DNA from: Nocardia thailandica NBRC 100428
Lineage (GTDB): Bacteria > Actinomycetota > Actinomycetes > Mycobacteriales > Mycobacteriaceae
Direction of reading: 5' to 3'
DNA: 60,819 nucleotides
Assembly (NCBI RefSeq): GCF_000308795.1
Contig: NZ_BAGK01000108.1
Location: forward strand, 1-60,819
Shown: in pieces, positions 24,439-33,610 of the stretch
Layout: each line of letters begins with the position of its first letter
How positions within the stretch are numbered: position 1 is the stretch's first letter
Position numbers and translations under genes: made by a program
The notes under the pieces: model-generated
Told to the model about the DNA's origin: nothing
The model's database searches: none
Seen by the model: only the letters and a program-made list of their open reading frames with translations

Positions 24439-25356
24439 ATGATCCTTCCGCCGGGCACACCCGACCTGGAGGTCCTCGACCTGCTCGTCTCCGTCGCCGA
24501 GCTGGGCAGCCTCGGCGCGGCGGCGCGGCGGCACGGGATCACCCAGCCCGCGGCGAGCATGCGGATCAGCGCGCTGGAGCGGCGGCTGGGGCTCACGCTG
24601 GTCGACCGGGGCCCGACCGGGTCGGTGCTCACCGACGCGGGCGGCGCGGTGGTCGGGCAGGCGCGGCTGGTGCTGGCCTCCGCCGCCGAGCTCATGGCGG
24701 GGGTGACCGCCCTGCGCGCCCACGACGCGCCCCGGCTGCGCATCGCCGCCTCGAAAACCATTGCCGATCACCGGGTCCCGTTCTGGCTGGCCGCGCTGCG
24801 CACCGACCGCCCCGACGTGGTCGTCTCCCTCGAGGTCGAGAACTCGAGCCAGGTCGCGGCGCTCGTGCGTTCGGGCGCGGCGGACCTGGGCTTCGTGGAG
24901 GGGCCGCACGCGCCCGCCGGGCTCGGCACCCGGGTGCTCGGCGCCGACGACCTGGTGGTCGTCGTGGCGCCCGGCCATCCGTGGGCCGCCAGGACCGCGC
25001 CGCTGCCGCTGTCCGAGCTGGCGGCGACCGCGCTGCTGTGGCGCGAACCCGGCTCGGGCACCCGCGACACCGTGTGGGCGCTGCTGGCAGGCCACGCCGC
25101 CGTCGCCGCGCCTGCCGCGGAACTGGGTTCGGCGGTCGCCATCCTGGCCGCCGTGAAGTCGGGGATGGCCCCGGCGGTACTGAGCCGCCTGGTGGCCGCG
25201 CCCGATCTCGCCGCGGGCACGCTGGTCACCGTCCCGGTGGCCGAGGCGGGCCGGCTCTCCCGCAAGTTCCGTGCGGTCTGGCGGCGGGGCGCGCCGCCGA
25301 CCGACGCCGCCGCGGTGCTCGTGGAGCGGGCCGCGATCCTCGAACGCGGCCGCTGA
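24439..25356 (+). CDS. LysR-family transcriptional regulator
   Basis: A 305-residue LysR protein. The N-terminal helix-turn-helix (LGSLGAAARRHGITQPAASMRISALERRLG, about residues 24-53) is followed by a type-2 periplasmic-binding effector domain (about 95-300; the LRIAAS strand opens it). It is divergent from a YeiH-type transporter, as YeiE is in enterobacteria. The effector may be an inorganic sulfur compound, by analogy only. The ATG is preceded by TAGGTT at 6 nt, suggesting a leaderless mRNA. The region 25357-25523 after it holds the IclR promoter and nothing else I recognise. Confidence 0.9.
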   Translation: MILPPGTPDLEVLDLLVSVAELGSLGAAARRHGITQPAASMRISALERRLGLTLVDRGPTGSVLTDAGGAVVGQARLVLASAAELMAGVTALRAHDAPRLRIAASKTIADHRVPFWLAALRTDRPDVVVSLEVENSSQVAALVRSGAADLGFVEGPHAPAGLGTRVLGADDLVVVVAPGHPWAARTAPLPLSELAATALLWREPGSGTRDTVWALLAGHAAVAAPAAELGSAVAILAAVKSGMAPAVLSRLVAAPDLAAGTLVTVPVAEAGRLSRKFRAVWRRGAPPTDAAAVLVERAAILERGR

Positions 25357-25523
25357 CACCGGCGAGACTCCGGCGGAGGGCCCCGCAGTCCGGAATTTGC
25401 GGCGTTTTCGGACCCGAAGTGTGTCCTGATGTACCCGGCGTGTGAACGAGTCGGGCGAAATGGTGCATCAGCGGGCCTCGCGGTTCTAGTCTGTACCCGC
25501 TACAACTGGGAGGTTCCTTTCTG

Positions 25524-26321
25524 ATGACGGTCGACTATGTGGCCGAGCCGTTTCCGGCCGCCGCACCGCCCGTGTCGATGATCGAGCGGATGACGCTGAT
25601 CCTCGACGCCTTCGACTCGACCACTCCCACCCTGACCCTACTCGGCCTGGCGGAGCGCACCGGTCTACCGCGCTCCACCGTGCACCGCATCCTCGACCAG
25701 ATGATCCGGCTGCGCTGGCTCGCGCACACCCCCGGTGGATACCGGCTCGGCATGCGGCTGCTCGAACTGGGCGGCCTGGCCGCCGAGCACAACGAACTGC
25801 GCGAGGTCGTCGGCCCGCTGCTCTACGAGCTGACCCAGCGCACCGGCCTGACCGGCCACCTGGCCGTCCTGGACGGGCGCGAGGTGCTGTTCCTTGACCG
25901 CGCGGGCGGCCGCAGCAAGGTGCCGATCCCGACCCGCGTCGGCGGGCGCATGCCCGCCCACAGCACCGCCGTCGGCAAGGCGCTGCTGGCCACGCTGGAA
26001 CCGGGCATCGCCGAGGCCTCGCTGCGCGGCTCGGCCTCCCCGCCGACCCCGCGCACCATCAACGACCGCGCCGAACTGCACCGCGAACTCACCCGCATCC
26101 GCAACCGCCAGGGCGTGGCCGTCGACTCCGAGGAGACGGTGCCCGGCATCGGGTGTGTGGCCGTGCCGATCCGCGGGCGCGGCGCCGCGGTGGCCGCCAT
26201 CTCGCTCTCGGGCGGGATCGACGGCGAGCGCACCGCCCTGGACACCGCCCGCCTGGCCCGCGCCCTCGCCGAGGTCGCGCAGGAGGCCGGCCGCGCCCTG
26301 TTCCCCCGCCACGGCCGCTGA
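25524..26321 (+). CDS. IclR-family transcriptional regulator
   Basis: A 265-residue IclR protein. The N-terminal winged helix (TLLGLAERTGLPRSTVHRILDQMIRL, about 38-63) precedes an IclR effector domain (about 90-260) with HLAVLDGREVLFLDR, GRMPAHSTAVGKALLA and the loop VDSEETVPGIGCVAVPI. GGGAGG lies 8 nt before the ATG, and a TAGTCT hexamer at 25487-25492 marks a probable promoter. The gene converges on the catabolic operon ending at 26493 and may control it or a distant target. IclR proteins typically sense aromatic or aliphatic acids. Confidence 0.92.
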   Translation: MTVDYVAEPFPAAAPPVSMIERMTLILDAFDSTTPTLTLLGLAERTGLPRSTVHRILDQMIRLRWLAHTPGGYRLGMRLLELGGLAAEHNELREVVGPLLYELTQRTGLTGHLAVLDGREVLFLDRAGGRSKVPIPTRVGGRMPAHSTAVGKALLATLEPGIAEASLRGSASPPTPRTINDRAELHRELTRIRNRQGVAVDSEETVPGIGCVAVPIRGRGAAVAAISLSGGIDGERTALDTARLARALAEVAQEAGRALFPRHGR

Positions 26322-26440
26322 CCACCCCCGGGCCACGACCGCCGCTGCCACCGCGCCGGCGGTCGTGGCGACCTCCCGCCCCGTGACCGTGCCCGAGTCA
26401 CCTTACGCGGCAACGGATCCCGTGCACGGCATCGCGCGGC

Positions 26441-26475
26441 ACCGTCCCGCCGCCCGGACCGGGCGGCGGGACGGT
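26441..26475. terminator. Bidirectional hairpin terminator between convergent genes
   Basis: A 15-bp perfect stem (ACCGTCCCGCCGCCC at 26441-26455 with its complement at 26461-26475) closes a 5-nt loop GGACC. It lies between the converging iclR and amidohydrolase genes. There is no T-run, which is common for actinobacterial terminators. Confidence 0.68.
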
Positions 26476-26492
26476 GGCGGCGCGGTGCTCGT

Positions 26493-28229
26493 TCAGCCGG
26501 CCCGCAGGAACTCGCCGGTGCGGACGCTGCCCAGTTCCGGCGCGGCCGTCCCGGCGCCGAAGACGTAGGTGCCGCCGACGAAGACCGCGGTGACGGTGTC
26601 GTCGTTGCGGTTCACCATGCGCGAGAGGCCGTCGTAGCAGGCGGCGGGCGCCTCGGCGTAGGCGTCGAGGGAGTCGTCGAGGCGCTCGGGGTCGAGCACG
26701 ACCAGGTCGGCGCGGTCGCCGACGCGCAGGCGGCCCGCGTCGAGGCCGTACCAGTCGGCGAGTTCGCCGGTGAGCCGGTGGACGGCCCGCTCGGCGGACA
26801 GGAACGGACGCCCGGCGCGCTCGGCGTCGCGGACCCGCCGCAGGAACCGCAACGGGTAGTTGTAGAAGGCCATGTTGCGCAGGTGCGCGCCCGCGTCGGA
26901 GAAGCCCAGCTGCACACCGGGATCGGCGGCGAGCTTGTCCAGGACGCGGGGCCGGTGGTTGGAGATGGTGGTACGCCAGCGGACCTCGGTGCCGTACTCG
27001 ACGACGAGATCGAGGAAGGCGTCGACCGGATGCACGCCGCGTTCGACCCCGACCGCGCCGAAGGTCTTGCCCACCACCGATTCCCGCGGGCAGGCCACGA
27101 TCTCGGCGTCGAAGAAGTCGCGGTGCCACACCCGGGGCCCGTACTTCTTGTCGTAGTCCTTGCGGAAGGCGCGCCGATAGCTCTCGCTGCGCAACAGTTC
27201 CCGGCGCTCGTCGACCTGGTCGGCCAGGTGCAGGGCGGCCGCGCCGGACCCGAACTCCTCGAACACCACCAGGTCGATACCGTCGGCGTAGACCTCGAAC
27301 GGCACCGGCAGATGCTGCCACCGGAAGTCGCCGCCGAGCGCGTTGATCGCCCGCGCCACGACTGGGAACAGCGTGGCGACACCGGGGATCGCCTTGATGT
27401 CGGCCGCCGAGAGCAGGCTGACCTTGAGCGGGTCCCGCCACAGCCCGACGCTGCTGAGCGCCATCGCCACCAGGCTCTGGGGACGCGCCACGTCGGGGCC
27501 GCCCTGCAGGGCGCGGCCGCGCCCGCGCAGGACCGTGTTGAGCAGGCTGCGCTCGGCGCTCGTGGCATAGGTGGACGGCAGCGTGCGCGACCGGCACGTG
27601 TGGCCGTCGAGCTTGTCGAACAGCAACTGCTGCGAGGACATCCCGACGAAACCCGCGTCGAGTGCCTCGATGAGCCGGGCGCGCATCACCTCGAGTTCGG
27701 CGGCGTCGGGGCGCACCTCGCGGCGGGTCGCGCGATCCAGGCCCATGCCTGCGGCCCGGATGTCGGAATGGCCGAGGAAGGCGGCGACGTTCGGGCCGAG
27801 CGGCCGCGCCGCCAGCGCCTCGGCGTACTCGTGGGCCGAGTTCCAGGTCCGGTGCTCGGCGACGGCGTCGATGACGTGCCCGCGCGGGATCGCCTCGACC
27901 CGGCCGAACAGGTCGCCCGCGGTCTCGGGGTCGACGTGCACGGTCGACAGCGAGCACGATCCGAGCAGGATGGTGGTCACCCCGTGCCTGACCGATTCCG
28001 GCACACCCGGATTCAGCAGCACCTCGACGTCGTAGTGGGTGTGGATGTCGACGAAGCCGGGCAGGACCCACTGCCCGGCGGCGTCGATCACCCGCGGGCA
28101 GCCCGCGGCGTCGAGCGGCGTGGCCGAGATCGCCGCGACGCGGCCGTCGCGCAGGCCGATGTCGCGCACGGCCGACGCGGCACCGGTCCCGTCGAACCAC
28201 CGGGCGCCGGCGATGATGGTGTCGTACAT
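26493..28229 (-). CDS. Amidohydrolase, N-acyl-D-amino-acid deacylase family
   Basis: A 578-residue metal-dependent hydrolase. The HxH metal pair is in DIHTHYDVEVLLNPG near residue 65; FLGHSDIRAAGMG, FSDAGAHLRNM and the C-terminal RADLVVLDP strand follow. The cysteine-bearing loop usually GNCG is GSCSLS here. The family removes acyl groups from D-amino acids, but distant members act on other amides and cyclic compounds. The ATG at 28229 is chosen because GAGAGG lies 9 nt before it; a GTG six codons upstream has no such signal. It is the last gene of the monooxygenase/hydrolase/dehydrogenase/ligase operon, where a deacylase is an odd member. Confidence 0.87.
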   Translation of the reverse strand: MYDTIIAGARWFDGTGAASAVRDIGLRDGRVAAISATPLDAAGCPRVIDAAGQWVLPGFVDIHTHYDVEVLLNPGVPESVRHGVTTILLGSCSLSTVHVDPETAGDLFGRVEAIPRGHVIDAVAEHRTWNSAHEYAEALAARPLGPNVAAFLGHSDIRAAGMGLDRATRREVRPDAAELEVMRARLIEALDAGFVGMSSQQLLFDKLDGHTCRSRTLPSTYATSAERSLLNTVLRGRGRALQGGPDVARPQSLVAMALSSVGLWRDPLKVSLLSAADIKAIPGVATLFPVVARAINALGGDFRWQHLPVPFEVYADGIDLVVFEEFGSGAAALHLADQVDERRELLRSESYRRAFRKDYDKKYGPRVWHRDFFDAEIVACPRESVVGKTFGAVGVERGVHPVDAFLDLVVEYGTEVRWRTTISNHRPRVLDKLAADPGVQLGFSDAGAHLRNMAFYNYPLRFLRRVRDAERAGRPFLSAERAVHRLTGELADWYGLDAGRLRVGDRADLVVLDPERLDDSLDAYAEAPAACYDGLSRMVNRNDDTVTAVFVGGTYVFGAGTAAPELGSVRTGEFLRAG

Positions 28230-28265
28230 CGGAAAAGCCTCTCTCACAGAACCTTCGGGTGCCGG

Positions 28266-29903
28266 TCAGACGGCGATCTCGCGCCGCACGACCTTGCCGG
28301 TGGCGTTGCGGGGGAGGGGATCGGTGGTCACGCGCCAGCGGGCGGGCACCTTGAAATAGGCGAGTCGCTCGGCGGCGAAGGCCGCCACCTCCGCCAGGTC
28401 GACCGCGTCGGGGTCCGCGACGACCAGCACCGCGGCGACCTCCTGCCCGAGGTCCTCGTGCGGCACGCCCAGCACGGCCGACTCGCGGACGGCGGGATGT
28501 TCGTCGAGCACGTACTCGATCTCGGTCGGATACACGTTCTCGCCGCCGCGCAGGATGAGGTCGGTGCGGCGGCCGTCGAGGGTCAGCCTGCCCTCGGACA
28601 GCACGCCGAAATCGCCGGTGCGCAGCCAGCGTTCGCCGTCGAGAGCCGCGGCGGTGGCCTGGTCGTCGTTCCAGTAGCCGAGCATGACGTACGGGCTGCG
28701 CACGTGGATCTCCCCCGACTGCCCGTCGGGGAGGACGGCGCCGTCGGCGTCGCGGATCTGTACCTCGGCGCAGAAGATGGGTCTGCCGACCGAGGCCGGA
28801 TCCACGGCCAGATCCAGCGGCGTCGCCACGGTCGCGGCGGTGCCGCTCTCGGTCTGCCCGTAGCTGGTGGTCAGCGCGATCGAGGCGGACGGGAGCCCGG
28901 CGCGCAGCCGTTCCAGCAGCGCGGGCGAGGACGGCGCGGCGTTGAGCGAGAGCGCCGTCAGCGCCGACAGGTCGTAGGCGGACATGTCGACCTCGAGCAG
29001 CCTGCTCGCCATGGTCGGCACGACCGCCCAGTTGGTGACCCGTTCGGCGGCCAGCAGCTCCAGCAGCGCGGCCGGTTCGAAGGCGCCCTCGTGGATGACC
29101 ACGGTGGCGCCGGTGGTCAGCCGGGGGATGACCAGATTGTGCAGGCTGGCGATGTGGAACAGCGGCAGGGTCAGCAGGTAGCGCAGCTCGCTGGGGCCGT
29201 CCCCGCCGCCGCGGCCGGTGAAGGCGGCCGACATGGCCTCGGTGAAGCGGTGATAGCCCGCCACCGCCACGAGGTTGCGGTGCGAATGGGTGACGCCCTT
29301 GGGGCGCCCGGAGGTGCCGCTGGTGTAGAGGACGACGGCGGGATCGTCCTCGGCGACGGGGGTGTCGGGCAGCTCGCCCGGTGTGTCGAGCGCGGCGACC
29401 TCGTCGGTGGTGAGCACGGGGACCTCCGCGCCCGATTCGGCCAGCGCCGCCGCGCGTTTGGCATCGGCGACCACCACCTTCGGCGTCGTGTGACCGACAC
29501 CGTAGGCGATCTCGCGCGGTGACCACCAGGCGTTGTAGCCGACCGCGATCGCGCCGAGGCACTGCGCCGCCCAGAAGGCGATCACCCACTCGGGGCTGTT
29601 CGCGGCCAGGATGCCCACCCGGTCGCCGGGGCCGACCCCGTGGCGCGCGGCCAGTTCCCTGGCCAGCGCGCCGACCCGGACGCCGTGCTCGGCGAAGGTG
29701 ATCCGGCGGTCGGCGGTCACCAGGTAGTCGCGCTCGCCCCAGTCCAGGGAGTCCTCGAGCAGCGCGCGGGTGCTGCGGCGCCGGTGCGCGAGGATCGGGA
29801 GGGGCCGGCCGAGTACGGGTTCCACGGTCAGCTCGAAGGCGCCGCCGGGGCCGGTCAGCCCGGCCACCACCCGGTCGATCATTGTCTGGAGGTCGTCGGT
29901 CAT
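28266..29903 (-). CDS. Class I adenylate-forming acyl-CoA ligase
   Basis: A 545-residue acyl-CoA synthetase (ANL superfamily). The phosphate-binding loop [11 protein letters not shown] lies at 193-203, the adenine-binding SYGQTESGT near 350, the hinge-region TGDFG and [16 protein letters not shown] follow, and the catalytic lysine is in [10 protein letters not shown] near the C-terminus. It probably activates the carboxylic acid released by the upstream hydrolase and dehydrogenase for beta-oxidation. It follows the zinc dehydrogenase by 21 bp on the same strand. Chain-length or aromatic preference cannot be read from the sequence. Confidence 0.93.
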   Translation of the reverse strand: MTDDLQTMIDRVVAGLTGPGGAFELTVEPVLGRPLPILAHRRRSTRALLEDSLDWGERDYLVTADRRITFAEHGVRVGALARELAARHGVGPGDRVGILAANSPEWVIAFWAAQCLGAIAVGYNAWWSPREIAYGVGHTTPKVVVADAKRAAALAESGAEVPVLTTDEVAALDTPGELPDTPVAEDDPAVVLYTSGTSGRPKGVTHSHRNLVAVAGYHRFTEAMSAAFTGRGGGDGPSELRYLLTLPLFHIASLHNLVIPRLTTGATVVIHEGAFEPAALLELLAAERVTNWAVVPTMASRLLEVDMSAYDLSALTALSLNAAPSSPALLERLRAGLPSASIALTTSYGQTESGTAATVATPLDLAVDPASVGRPIFCAEVQIRDADGAVLPDGQSGEIHVRSPYVMLGYWNDDQATAAALDGERWLRTGDFGVLSEGRLTLDGRRTDLILRGGENVYPTEIEYVLDEHPAVRESAVLGVPHEDLGQEVAAVLVVADPDAVDLAEVAAFAAERLAYFKVPARWRVTTDPLPRNATGKVVRREIAV

Positions 29904-29924
29904 GGCGGGTGTCTCTTCTTTCGT

Positions 29925-30977
29925 TCAGGGGAGCAGGACCGCGCGGCCGCGGACGCGGCCCCGGTCGAGGAGGTCGAAGGCGGCGAGGGCGTCGGCGAAG
30001 GCGAAGGTGTCCACCGCGAGCGTGAGGCGCCCGGAGCGGGCCAGGTCGACGGCGGCGAACAGGTCCGAGCGGGTCCCCGCGTAGGACTTGCGGACGGTCG
30101 CGCCCCAGGGCAGGCCGGGGCCGCCCGCGGGGCCCGCGTCGATGCCCGGGATGCCGCCGCCGAGCCCGACCATCCGGTAGGCGCCGTCGGGCGCGACGAC
30201 CGAGACCGCGAGGCGGGCCGTGTCGTCGGTGCCGACGAAGTCGAAGACCGCCTCGGCGCCGCGCCCGCCGGTCTGGGCGAGGATCGCGGCCGCGGTGTCG
30301 GCGCCCGCGGCGAAGGTGGCGGTGGCGCCGCAGTCGCGGGCCAGGGCCAGCTTGTCGTCGGTGAGATCGACCGCCAGTACCCGGGCCGGGGTGAGGGCGC
30401 GCAGCACCTGCACCGCGACGTGCCCGAGGCCGCCGATGCCGATGGCCACCGCGGTGCTGCCGGGGCCGAGCCGGTCCAGGGTCCCGCGCACCGCGTGCAG
30501 GGAGGTCAGCGCCGCGTCGGCCAGCGGAGCGGCGTGGGCGAAATCCAGGTCGTCGCCGATCGGGACGAAGGCCCGCGCGGGCACCACCACGAAATCGGCC
30601 ATGCCGCCGGGCGGCCCGAGTCCCGGGCACGGCGGCATGGCGGTGCGGCCCGCCGCGTGGCAGACGTTCTCGTGGCCCGCCGCGCAGGCCCGGCACTGCC
30701 CGCACGACCAGCACAGGTAGACCACCCCACGCTCGCCGACCCGCTCCACCGGCACGTGCGGGCCGGTCACCTCCACGGTGCCCGCGATCTCGTGGCCCAG
30801 GGTCAGCGGCTCGGGCGAGAGCGCGAACGGCAGACCGAGTACGAAGGAGTCGGAATGGCAGATCCCCGCCGCGCCGACCCGCACCAGGACCTCGCCCGGG
30901 CCGGGTTCGGGCACCGGGACGGTCCGCAGCTCCAGGGTGCCGGGCCCGGTCAGCTGCCAGGCGCGCATGCTGGTCAC
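29925..30977 (-). CDS. Zinc-dependent alcohol dehydrogenase
   Basis: A 350-residue medium-chain dehydrogenase with complete zinc sites: catalytic GICHSD and GHEIAG, structural CGQCRACAAGHENVC (CxxCxxCx7C), and Rossmann motif IGIGGLGHVAVQ near 180. It would oxidise the alcohol released by the upstream serine hydrolase. The GTG at 30977 overlaps that gene's stop by GTGA; an ATG three codons later is the alternative start. It sits third in the monooxygenase operon, consistent with a Baeyer-Villiger route in which ester, alcohol, aldehyde and acid form in turn. Confidence 0.93.
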   Translation of the reverse strand: MTSMRAWQLTGPGTLELRTVPVPEPGPGEVLVRVGAAGICHSDSFVLGLPFALSPEPLTLGHEIAGTVEVTGPHVPVERVGERGVVYLCWSCGQCRACAAGHENVCHAAGRTAMPPCPGLGPPGGMADFVVVPARAFVPIGDDLDFAHAAPLADAALTSLHAVRGTLDRLGPGSTAVAIGIGGLGHVAVQVLRALTPARVLAVDLTDDKLALARDCGATATFAAGADTAAAILAQTGGRGAEAVFDFVGTDDTARLAVSVVAPDGAYRMVGLGGGIPGIDAGPAGGPGLPWGATVRKSYAGTRSDLFAAVDLARSGRLTLAVDTFAFADALAAFDLLDRGRVRGRAVLLP

Positions 30978-32122
30978 ACCCGCACCCCCAGCGCCGCGTA
31001 GGCGGCCCGCACGTACGCGGTCGACCGGTCGGAGCCGACGAGGCCGGGCGCCATGCGATTCATGGTGTAGGCCACCGTCATCCGGCGATCCAGGTCGTTG
31101 ACGACGATGGATCCGCCGTAGCCCGCCCACCAGCACACCCGGCCCTCCGGCAGGTACGGAGTCGTCTGCGGGTGCGCCAGCCCGTAGCCGATGCCGAAGC
31201 GCAGCGGGGTCAGCAGCGCGAGGTCGACGCCGTCGCTCTGCTGGTCGAAGACGCGCCGCAGCACCGGCGGCGACAGGAACGTGCGGCCCCCGAGCGTGCC
31301 GCCGCAGGAGACCACCGATTGGACGCGGGCGACCGAGCGGGCGTTGCCGTGCCCGTTGACCGCGCCGATCTCGGCCGAACGCCAGGCGGGCGAGGCGGTT
31401 TCGGCCAGGTCGAGCAGCGGGCTGGTCAGCGTCTTGACCAGGACGGTGTCCTGGTCGAGGGCGGCCAGGTCCAGGCTCGGTAGTTCGGGCGGCACGAGGG
31501 TGGCGACGCGGTCGTGGTCGGCGGGAGCGAGGCCGATGTGGAAGTCGGCGCCGAGCGGGCCCGCCAGTTCCTCGGCGAAGAAGCGGCCAAGCGAGCGTCC
31601 CGTGACCCGGCGCACGACCGCACCGAGCAGGTGACCGTAGTTGAGGGCGTGATAGCCCGAGGCGGTGCCCGGCTCCCACCACGGCGCCTGCCGGGCCAGC
31701 CGGTCCTCGGCGGCCTCGGCGTCGTAGATGTCGGTCAGCTCGATCGGCCGGTCCCAGCCCGAGACGCCGGAGGTATGGGCGAGCAGGTGCCGGATCTCGA
31801 TGCCGCCCTTGCCCGCCGCGGCGAACTCGGGCCAGTACGCGGCCACCGGCCGGTCCAGCTCGAGCGCGCCCCGTTCGGCCAGCAGCAGCACGCACAGCGC
31901 GGTCATGGTCTTGGTCAGGGAGAAGACGTTGACCAGGGTGTCCTCGCGCCACGGGCGCGTTCGGCCCGGATCGGCACAGCCGCCCCAGAGGTCGGCGACC
32001 GCCTCGCCGTCCACGGTCACGCACAGCGAGGCGCCGAGCTCGTCCCCGGACGCGATCAGGTTCTCGAAGCACTCACGCACGCCGGCGAATTCGTCGGCGC
32101 AGTGGCCCGAGACGCCGCTCAT
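30974..32122 (-). CDS. Beta-lactamase-fold serine hydrolase (family VIII esterase-like)
   Basis: A 382-residue protein of the class C beta-lactamase/EstB group. The SxxK motif is SLTK at 68-71 (nucleophile Ser68), a Tyr-based second motif is near SGYHALNYG, and the C-terminal WWAGYGGS is the family's third block. No signal peptide is present, which argues for a cytoplasmic esterase rather than an antibiotic-degrading enzyme. Its ATG overlaps the monooxygenase stop (ATGA) and its stop overlaps the dehydrogenase GTG. The context suggests it hydrolyses the ester or lactone formed by the monooxygenase. Confidence 0.88.
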   Translation of the reverse strand: MSGVSGHCADEFAGVRECFENLIASGDELGASLCVTVDGEAVADLWGGCADPGRTRPWREDTLVNVFSLTKTMTALCVLLLAERGALELDRPVAAYWPEFAAAGKGGIEIRHLLAHTSGVSGWDRPIELTDIYDAEAAEDRLARQAPWWEPGTASGYHALNYGHLLGAVVRRVTGRSLGRFFAEELAGPLGADFHIGLAPADHDRVATLVPPELPSLDLAALDQDTVLVKTLTSPLLDLAETASPAWRSAEIGAVNGHGNARSVARVQSVVSCGGTLGGRTFLSPPVLRRVFDQQSDGVDLALLTPLRFGIGYGLAHPQTTPYLPEGRVCWWAGYGGSIVVNDLDRRMTVAYTMNRMAPGLVGSDRSTAYVRAAYAALGVRV

Positions 32123-33492
32123 CGCGCGACCTCGACCGTCGCCCGCGCGGGTACGGGCAGGGTGTGCCCGGCCGCGGCGGCTCGCTTGGCGCCCCGCGCC
32201 AGCTCCCGGGTCAGGCCGCGCACATAGGGTTCGAACTCGGTCTGGATGGTGTGGCGGGGGGAGCGGTAGTAGCGCCCGGCGCGACGCGCCTGGTCGGCCT
32301 CGATCCGCGCGCGCATGCGCTCCGGGGAGGGCAGGTGGTAGCGGCCGGTGAGATAGGCGGCCACGAACTTGCTCTGCTGTTCGGCGAAGTTCACCAGCGT
32401 CGGCATCGGCTGGGCGAGGCCGAGGTGGAACAGGTTGTCGATGCCGGGCTGCATGATCATCTCGAACAGCGGCAACCGGTTCTCGGCGTCGGGCAGCAGG
32501 TCCGGGTCGTCGAAGAACGGGAAGCTGATGTGATAGCCGGTGGCGCACAGCACCACGTCGATCTCCTCGACGCTGCCGTCGGCGAAGTGCACCCGCGAGC
32601 CGTCGAGGCGGGTGATGGCCGGTTTGCACACCACGTCGCCGCAGCCCGCGCGGTGCAGGAACTCCTCGCTGGCCGAGGGGTGGGCCTCGAAGGGCAGATG
32701 GTCCGGCTGCGGCAGGCCGTAGTTGCTCATGTCGCCGCGGTTGCGGCGGACGAAACGCTGCTTGAGCCGCAGCGACAACCACGACGGGATCCAGCGCGGC
32801 ACCGACCGCCGGTCGCCCGCCTGCCCGTTGACGTACTTGGGCAGCACCCACACGCCCCGGCGGGCCGAGACGAACAGCTTGCCTGCCAGGAAGCGCTGCG
32901 ACAGCTCCGAGGCGATGTCGAGCCCGGAGTTGCCCATGCCGACGACCACGATGCGCTTGCCGCGCATGTCGACCGGGTCGAAGGGGTCGTTGTAGGCGTG
33001 GCTGTGCATCAGCACGCCGTCGAATGCGCCCGGGTAGTCGGGCATGCGCGGGTCCCAGTGATGCCCGTTGCACACCACGAGGGCGTCGTAGACCTCGGTG
33101 TCGCCCGCGTCGGTGGTGATGCGCCAGAGCCCGTCGCCGTCGCGCTCGGCGGCGACGACCCGGGTGGAGAAGCGGATCCGGTCGCGGAGGCCGAAGTGGT
33201 CGACATAGTCCTTGAAGTACCGCAGCAGCTGGGAGTGGTGGGGGAAGTCCGGCCACTCGGCCGGCGCGGGGAAGTCCTCGAACTGCAGGCGGTACTTGGA
33301 GGTGTCGATGTGCAGGCTCTGATAGCAGGCCGACATGCCGTTGGGGTTGCGGTAATACCAGTTCCCGCCGACTTCGTCGGAAGCCTCGTAGCAGTCGAAC
33401 GGGATGCCGTGCACGGCAAGGCGTTTGGCGGCGGTGATGCCCGACGGTCCGGCGCCGATGACGCACACCCGGGGCAGAGACGATGTGTTCAT
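32119..33492 (-). CDS. Class B flavin monooxygenase (FMO / Baeyer-Villiger type)
   Basis: A 457-residue flavoprotein. FAD-binding motif GAGPSG lies at 13-18, the NADPH motif is VVVGMGNSGLD near 190, and between them FDGVLMHSHAY matches the FxGxxxHxxxY fingerprint of class B monooxygenases. CATGYHISFPFF is the usual C-terminal block. The ATG at 33492 has AGGAG 7 nt upstream; upstream in-frame codons lack this. It is the first gene of a five-gene minus-strand operon and is divergent from a TetR gene. Oxygenation of a ketone to an ester is the reading favoured by the downstream hydrolase and dehydrogenase; N- or S-oxygenation remains possible. Confidence 0.92.
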   Translation of the reverse strand: MNTSSLPRVCVIGAGPSGITAAKRLAVHGIPFDCYEASDEVGGNWYYRNPNGMSACYQSLHIDTSKYRLQFEDFPAPAEWPDFPHHSQLLRYFKDYVDHFGLRDRIRFSTRVVAAERDGDGLWRITTDAGDTEVYDALVVCNGHHWDPRMPDYPGAFDGVLMHSHAYNDPFDPVDMRGKRIVVVGMGNSGLDIASELSQRFLAGKLFVSARRGVWVLPKYVNGQAGDRRSVPRWIPSWLSLRLKQRFVRRNRGDMSNYGLPQPDHLPFEAHPSASEEFLHRAGCGDVVCKPAITRLDGSRVHFADGSVEEIDVVLCATGYHISFPFFDDPDLLPDAENRLPLFEMIMQPGIDNLFHLGLAQPMPTLVNFAEQQSKFVAAYLTGRYHLPSPERMRARIEADQARRAGRYYRSPRHTIQTEFEPYVRGLTRELARGAKRAAAAGHTLPVPARATVEVAR

Positions 33493-33598
33493 GCAGTACT
33501 CCTGTGGGGGCCGGTCGTCGATGACCGTGACCCAGGACACACCGTAACACTGGCTGGACACAGCGTCTAGTGAATGGTCGAACTGTCTGCGCAACGGC

Positions 33599-33604
33599 TA
33601 TAGT
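33599..33604 (+). promoter_or_regulatory. -10 hexamer of tetR, leaderless spacing
   Basis: TATAGT ends 6 nt before the ATG at 33611, so the transcript probably starts at or next to the start codon. The surrounding 33493-33610 region is the shared divergent control region with the monooxygenase operon. Confidence 0.6.
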
Positions 33605-33610
33605 GGCGGC

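Noticed and set aside
24323..24460. Longer N-terminus for the YeiH-type gene
   Set aside because: It would overlap the divergent LysR start and the operator box and adds Pro/His/Cys-rich residues unlike a transporter.
30974..32122. Beta-lactamase resistance gene
   Set aside because: SxxK is present but there is no signal peptide and the gene sits inside a catabolic operon, so an esterase is more likely.
33541..33575. Candidate TetR operator with CACT and AGTG ends before the monooxygenase
   Set aside because: Interior symmetry is poor; of the paired positions several mismatch. I do not claim an operator.
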